Shown piece by piece: positions 59,833 to 64,000 of a stretch of DNA of 64,000 nt (position 1 is the stretch's first letter; each line of letters opens with the position of its first letter). The translations under genes and the position numbers were made by a program. Under the pieces are notes generated by a model, which was not told where the DNA came from, made no database searches, and saw nothing but the letters and a program-made list of their open reading frames with translations. The stretch is from an uncultured Bacteroidales bacterium (lineage in GTDB: Bacteria; Bacteroidota; Bacteroidia; Bacteroidales; F082), in the NCBI GenBank assembly GCA_900318265.1, contig ONKA01000006.1, positions 1-64,000 on the forward strand. The letters are read 5' to 3'.

Positions 59833-60591
59833 ATGGAACTGAAGGATCAACTGATGCAACAAATCGACCGCGAGCGTCTGCCGCAGCATATCGCTATCAT
59901 CATGGACGGCAACGGCCGTTGGGCCAAGGAGAGAGGAAAAGCCCGACTCTTTGGGCACCAAAGTGCCATACAGTCGGTGCGCGAGGTGTCGGAAGGATGT
60001 GCAGAGTTGGGTGTGGGTTACTTGACTTTGTATGCCTTCTCCACTGAGAACTGGAATCGCCCCTTGGCCGAAGTCAGCGGATTGATGTCGCTGTTGGCCA
60101 CCACCATCACGAAAGAGGTGGTCACGATGAACAAGAACAGCATCAAGTTGAATGCCATTGGCGACTTGAAGAGCTTGCCTAAAGCCAACTACGACCAGTT
60201 GATGCAGGCTATTGAAGACACGAGCCATAACACCCGCATGACTTTGACCTTGGCTTTGAGCTATTCGGGCCGTTGGGATCTGAAGCAAGCCTCACAACGC
60301 ATGGCACAGGATGTGGCAGCAGGCAAACTGGCTCCCGAGGCTATCGATGACGCTACGATTTCGTCCTACCTCTCGACGGCGGGCATTCCTGATCCCGAAC
60401 TGCTCATCCGCACCAGCGGTGAAGAGCGTATCAGCAACTTCTTGCTGTGGCAATTGGCCTATTCTGAACTCTATTTTACCCAAAAATATTGGCCCGACTT
60501 CCGCAAGGCCGACCTCTATGAGGCGATTTTGAACTATCAACACCGTGAACGCCGTTTCGGGAAGACGAGCGAACAAGTAAACACTAAATGA
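59833..60591 (+). CDS. uppS: Isoprenyl transferase (undecaprenyl diphosphate synthase)
   Basis: A 252-residue cis-prenyltransferase that makes undecaprenyl diphosphate, the lipid carrier for peptidoglycan and O-antigen. The signature HIAIIMDGNGRWAKERG holds the catalytic Asp. GHQSAIQSVREV, LTLYAFSTENWNRP, and the C-terminal ELLIRTSGEERISNFLLWQLAYSELYF with the Mg-binding Glu follow. Length is normal. It is 3 bp after the DUF6089 gene, and bamA starts 15 bp after its stop. Confidence 0.97.
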   Translation: MELKDQLMQQIDRERLPQHIAIIMDGNGRWAKERGKARLFGHQSAIQSVREVSEGCAELGVGYLTLYAFSTENWNRPLAEVSGLMSLLATTITKEVVTMNKNSIKLNAIGDLKSLPKANYDQLMQAIEDTSHNTRMTLTLALSYSGRWDLKQASQRMAQDVAAGKLAPEAIDDATISSYLSTAGIPDPELLIRTSGEERISNFLLWQLAYSELYFTQKYWPDFRKADLYEAILNYQHRERRFGKTSEQVNTK

Positions 60592-60606
60592 TTGAAAGAT
60601 AATATT

Positions 60607-63252
60607 ATGCGATTGAGATATATACCTTTGATGCTGTTTCTGATGACTCTCTTGGGTTTTGGAAACAGCGCTTTTGCCCAAATCCAAATCGGCGACGACC
60701 TTTCGGAGGTCAACTATGCCCGCCCACAGAAATACGAGATAGGCGGTGTGGTCGTCGAAGGCGCCAAGTACGTCGACGGTTCTATGCTGAGTATGATTGC
60801 TGGCTTGAGAGTAGGTGACGAAATCTCTATCCCGGGTGACGAAATCTCGAACGGCATCCGCAAGATTTGGGAACAAGGTCTTTTTGAGGATGTGGCCGTC
60901 AACGCTACCGATTTTGTGGGCAACAAGGTCTTCCTCCAAATCGTCATTAAGGAAAAGCCGCGTGTATCGAGGTTCTCTTTCAACGGCATCAAGAAGAGCG
61001 AGGCCGATGACATTCGCAATAAAATCAACCTCTCGCGTGGTGACATCGCCACCGACCATCTGCTGACTAAGACTACCCGCATCATCGAGGATTTCTTCTA
61101 CGACAAAGGCTATCTCAACGTGGATATCGACATCGAACAAAAGCCTGACACTGTGCGCGAGAACTACATCGACATGGTCATCAATATCGATAAGGGCGAT
61201 AAGGTGAAGATTGGGCAAATTAACGTGATTGGCAATGAGAACCTCGCCGATGGTCAGGTGCTGGCTTCGATGAAGGAGACCAAGCAACGCGGCCATTTCA
61301 ACCCGTTGGATCCGCTTGGTCCGACCATTGTGAATGCCATTGCGGATGTGGTGACCTTGCATCCCTTGAGGGCCATCAATGGGGTGGAGGAATACTTCTA
61401 CGACAACTATCGCCCACGCATCTTCAAGGCTTCCAAATACATCGAGAAGAACTTCGAGGACGACAAGAAGCTTATCATCGACAAATACAACGCCAAAGGT
61501 TATCGTGACGCACGCATTGTCAAAGACTCGGTGTATCGCATCGATGATCAGAACATGGGCATCGACCTTGTCATTGACGAAGGTAACAAATATCACTATC
61601 GCAACATCACTTGGACGGGCAACACCAAGTACACTGACGAGACCCTCAACTCCATCTTGGGCATCAAGAAAGGCGATGTATATAATAAGGAGTTGCTCGA
61701 CAAGAACCTAAACTACAGTGAGACCAATCTCGACATCAGCTCGTTGTATATGGACGACGGCTACCTCTTCTTCCGTGTGGATCCCGTTGAAGTGGCTATA
61801 GAAAATGACTCCATCGACCTCGAAATCCGCATCACCGAAGGCAAGCAGGCGCGTATCAACAATATCACGTTGGCGGGAAATACCAAGACCTACGACCATG
61901 TGGTGCTGCGTGAGCTTTACACCCGTCCAGGACAGCTGTTTAGCCGTAGCGATGTGTTGCGCTCCGTGCGTGAATTGGCCACCCTTGGTTTCTTCAACCA
62001 GGAGTCCATCAACCCCGATGTGCAGCCCAATCCCGCCGACAACACCGTTGACATCGACTATTCCGTGGAGGAGGCCGCTGCCGACCAGATCCGTTTCTCG
62101 GCAGGTTTCGCTGCCCAAATGCTGATGCTGGAAGCTGGCTTGCAGTTCTCCAACTTCTCGATGCGCAACATCTTCAACAAGAAAGCATGGAAACCTTTGC
62201 CGATGGGCGATGGACAGAAGCTGTCGTTGGGCGTGAGTACCTTGGGCAGCCGTTACATCACTTACAATATTTCGTTTACCGAGCCTTGGCTAGGTGGCCG
62301 CAAGCCTAACTCTTTGACGGCCTCGTTCTACCAGTCGTTCTTCTCCAACAATTACGAAAAGGATGATACAAACTATGGTTGGTTCAATATGACGGGTGGT
62401 ACTGTCGGTTTGGGTCGCCGCTTGACGTGGCCTGATGACTATTTTGCCTTGTATCAAGGCCTTAACTTCAAACGTTACAGCCTGCACAACTACCAATCGA
62501 CCCACCTGAGTGTTGGTGACGGTAATGGAAAGTTCAACCTTCTTAGTTACAGTTTTGTGCTGTCGCGCAACTCGGTGAGCCAGCCCCTGTATCCTCGTAG
62601 TGGCTCCGAGTTCCAACTTGGACTTGAGATCACACCGCCCTATTCGCTGCTGAACAACAAGGATTATAGCGACCTCTCTGAAAACGAAAAGTACAAGTGG
62701 ATTGAGATGCACCGTTGGACATTCAAGGCGGCTTGGTATACCGAGCTTTATGAGAAACTCGTGATGATGACCCGCGTGCGCTTTGGCTATCTGGGTTATT
62801 ATAACGACCAGATTGGTCCCACGCCTTTCCACCGTTACTTCCTTGGCGGCGATGGCTTGAATAACTATTCGTTCGACAGCCGCGAGCTCGTCGGAATGCG
62901 TGGCTATGCCAACAACTCGCTCACGCCAGGCTTTTACAACAATTCCGGCACGGGCGGCAATGGCGGTAACATCATGACGAAATACACCCTGGAGTTGCGT
63001 TATCCGCTCTCGTTGAATCCTCAGGCCACTATCTATGCCTTGACCTTCTTGGAGGCTGGTAACTGCTGGCTAGGGTTCAAGAACTTTGACCCGTTTGAGG
63101 TGAAGCGTTCAGCTGGTGTCGGCGTGCGCATCTTCCTGCCCATGTTCGGTTTGCTTGGCCTCGACTGGGGCTACGGCTTCGACGATGTTTATGGCACCAC
63201 AGGAAATAATCATAGCCAGTTCCACTTCTCTATCGGAGGATCTATTGATTAG
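60607..63252 (+). CDS. bamA: Outer-membrane protein assembly factor BamA
   Basis: An 881-residue Omp85 protein, the core of the barrel assembly machine. A cleavable signal peptide (about 1-25, ending GNSAFAQ) distinguishes it from the lipoprotein TamL at 1569-3893. Five POTRA domains span about 40-460, and the barrel contains GLNFKRYSLHNYQ, HRYFLGGDGLNNYSFDSRELVGMRGY and SAGVGVRIFLPMFGLLGLDWGYGFD. I use the ATG at 60607. A TTG at 60592 is in frame but would add only five residues in front of the signal. The OmpH chaperone follows, as in many Gram-negatives. Confidence 0.96.
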   Translation: MRLRYIPLMLFLMTLLGFGNSAFAQIQIGDDLSEVNYARPQKYEIGGVVVEGAKYVDGSMLSMIAGLRVGDEISIPGDEISNGIRKIWEQGLFEDVAVNATDFVGNKVFLQIVIKEKPRVSRFSFNGIKKSEADDIRNKINLSRGDIATDHLLTKTTRIIEDFFYDKGYLNVDIDIEQKPDTVRENYIDMVINIDKGDKVKIGQINVIGNENLADGQVLASMKETKQRGHFNPLDPLGPTIVNAIADVVTLHPLRAINGVEEYFYDNYRPRIFKASKYIEKNFEDDKKLIIDKYNAKGYRDARIVKDSVYRIDDQNMGIDLVIDEGNKYHYRNITWTGNTKYTDETLNSILGIKKGDVYNKELLDKNLNYSETNLDISSLYMDDGYLFFRVDPVEVAIENDSIDLEIRITEGKQARINNITLAGNTKTYDHVVLRELYTRPGQLFSRSDVLRSVRELATLGFFNQESINPDVQPNPADNTVDIDYSVEEAAADQIRFSAGFAAQMLMLEAGLQFSNFSMRNIFNKKAWKPLPMGDGQKLSLGVSTLGSRYITYNISFTEPWLGGRKPNSLTASFYQSFFSNNYEKDDTNYGWFNMTGGTVGLGRRLTWPDDYFALYQGLNFKRYSLHNYQSTHLSVGDGNGKFNLLSYSFVLSRNSVSQPLYPRSGSEFQLGLEITPPYSLLNNKDYSDLSENEKYKWIEMHRWTFKAAWYTELYEKLVMMTRVRFGYLGYYNDQIGPTPFHRYFLGGDGLNNYSFDSRELVGMRGYANNSLTPGFYNNSGTGGNGGNIMTKYTLELRYPLSLNPQATIYALTFLEAGNCWLGFKNFDPFEVKRSAGVGVRIFLPMFGLLGLDWGYGFDDVYGTTGNNHSQFHFSIGGSID

Positions 63253-63297
63253 TTTAGAGTTGAGTGTTTAGAGTTTAGAGTTAGTAGCACTTTGTGT

Positions 63298-63322
63298 CAT
63301 TGCGAGGAACGAAGCAATCCAG
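63298..63322. repeat. REP-like element, copy 2 (CATTGCGAGG form)
   Basis: CATTGCGAGGAACGAAGCAA followed by TCCAG; the short stem ATTGC/GCAAT closes a GAGGAACGAA loop. It is the counterpart of 47981-48005. It lies between bamA and ompH, flanked by AGAGTTTAG-type and TTTGAAT-type short repeats. Confidence 0.75.
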
Positions 63323-63414
63323 TCTTTTGAATCTTTGAATTTTGAATTTTGAATCCCTTTTTGGAACGATTATTGATAAAGCAAACAAGAAAACAATTAG
63401 AAACACTATAAACA

Positions 63415-64000
63415 ATGAAAGCATTTAAAACCTTGATCTTGACCGCTGCCTTGGTTTGTGGCGGCATCATGACTGCCAATGCACAGCTTGGCGGTGGACA
63501 GAAAATCGTCTATGTCGATTCGGAATACATTATGGAAAACATTCCGGAATACGGCGATGCACAAGAAGAACTGAACGCTTTGTCGGAGAAATGGCAGAAA
63601 GAAGTGAAGGCCATCTACGACAAGGTGTCGGAGATGTACAGTAAGTATCAGACCGAGATGCTGCTCCTTTCGGAAGACCAGAAACGTGCCCGTGAGCAGG
63701 CCATCGTCGACAAGGAACAGGAAGCTAAGAACCTTCAGATGCAGTATTTCGGATCGGAAGGACAACTCTACCAAAAACGCACAGAACTTATCCAGCCCAT
63801 CCAGGAGAAGGTCTACACGGCCATGAAGGAAGTGGCCCAGACCAAGAACTACGCCTTTATCCTTGACCTCGCTTCGGGAACTTCGGTGCTCTATGCCAGC
63901 GACAAGAACGACGTGAGCGACGACGTGCTCGATCAACTTGGCAACGTCATGCAGACCGTGCGTCGCGAAAACCGTCGTAAGGCCAATGCTGCTCCTGCAG
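63415..64000 (+). CDS. ompH: OmpH/Skp-family periplasmic chaperone, truncated by the window end
   Basis: The frame opens at ATG 63415 (MKAFKTLILTAALVCGGIMT) and stays open to the last base, so the C-terminus is outside the window. It has a signal peptide (about 1-23), then QKIVYVDSEYIMENIPEYGDAQEELN, the standard OmpH/Skp opening. A long coiled-coil region (EKWQKEVKAIYDKV and QKRTELIQPIQEKVY) and FILDLASGTSVLYASDKNDV in the base domain follow. Skp holds unfolded outer-membrane proteins for BamA, whose gene lies directly upstream. The visible part is about 195 codons and near full length for the family. Confidence 0.93.
   Translation, partial: MKAFKTLILTAALVCGGIMTANAQLGGGQKIVYVDSEYIMENIPEYGDAQEELNALSEKWQKEVKAIYDKVSEMYSKYQTEMLLLSEDQKRAREQAIVDKEQEAKNLQMQYFGSEGQLYQKRTELIQPIQEKVYTAMKEVAQTKNYAFILDLASGTSVLYASDKNDVSDDVLDQLGNVMQTVRRENRRKANAAPA

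Overview
The window is chromosomal DNA from a member of the Bacteroidetes, almost certainly the order Bacteroidales; I cannot name a genus. The evidence is the recurring promoter element TAnnTTTG just upstream of genes, Bacteroidetes-type families (TamL-like lipoprotein, DUF2723, DUF5683, DUF6089, PUR-alpha/DUF3276, head-GIN/DUF2807 proteins, tricorn-type S41 protease, DUF4143 ATPase) and the gene order parA-parB-DUF5683-dapB-lepB. Most of the window is ordinary core genome.

Layout. 1-123: the 3' end of a 5S rRNA and its terminator. 144-17573: a long minus-strand series. Read in the direction of transcription it is parA, parB, a DUF5683 protein, dapB, an inserted DUF4143 ATPase, lepB, a small lipoprotein, ftsK, a LolA-like carrier, exbB, exbD, tonB, folC, tamL and a RecD-like helicase. 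17751-31692: a PUR-domain protein, then an exonuclease, a FAH-family enzyme, a giant tricorn protease, a transglutaminase-like protein, a GH20 hexosaminidase (minus strand), cutC, a GH2 beta-mannosidase and a DUF2807/beta-barrel protein. 31837-33215: an ECF sigma/anti-sigma pair. 33352-42532: lgt, a DUF2723 membrane protein, tRNA-Gln and the rimP-nusA-infB operon. 42561-49179: a large transglutaminase lipoprotein, an AT-rich two-gene island (EcoRI-type adenine methyltransferase plus DUF262-HNH protein) and an ATP-grasp enzyme. 49235-53391: purA, a Fur-family regulator and a bifunctional Rel protein. 53522-64000: a zinc-ribbon membrane protein, lepA, dprA, rsgA, nadK, DUF6089, uppS, bamA and the start of an OmpH/Skp chaperone. 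Envelope biogenesis is the dominant theme (tamL, lolA, lgt, lepB, uppS, bamA, ompH, the Ton motor).

The most interesting items are these. (1) The methyltransferase + DUF262-HNH pair is a candidate restriction or defence module. Its leader of about 300 nt folds into an outer stem around two hairpins with a potential pseudoknot, followed by a hairpin that ends one base before the start codon. (2) An ECF sigma promoter (TGTAAC, 16 bases, CGTATTAC) occurs in front of both the sigma gene and the distant DUF2807/beta-barrel gene, which defines a small predicted regulon. (3) Many intergenic spaces are filled by palindromic repeats. These include a 28-bp family whose inner bases differ between three copies but stay palindromic, a 24-bp element that has entered two reading frames, and several 50-150 bp foldbacks with an outer stem around hairpins. 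(4) Four 33-bp tandem repeats sit in front of the DUF4143 ATPase, which interrupts a conserved gene cluster and lacks the usual Walker B aspartate.
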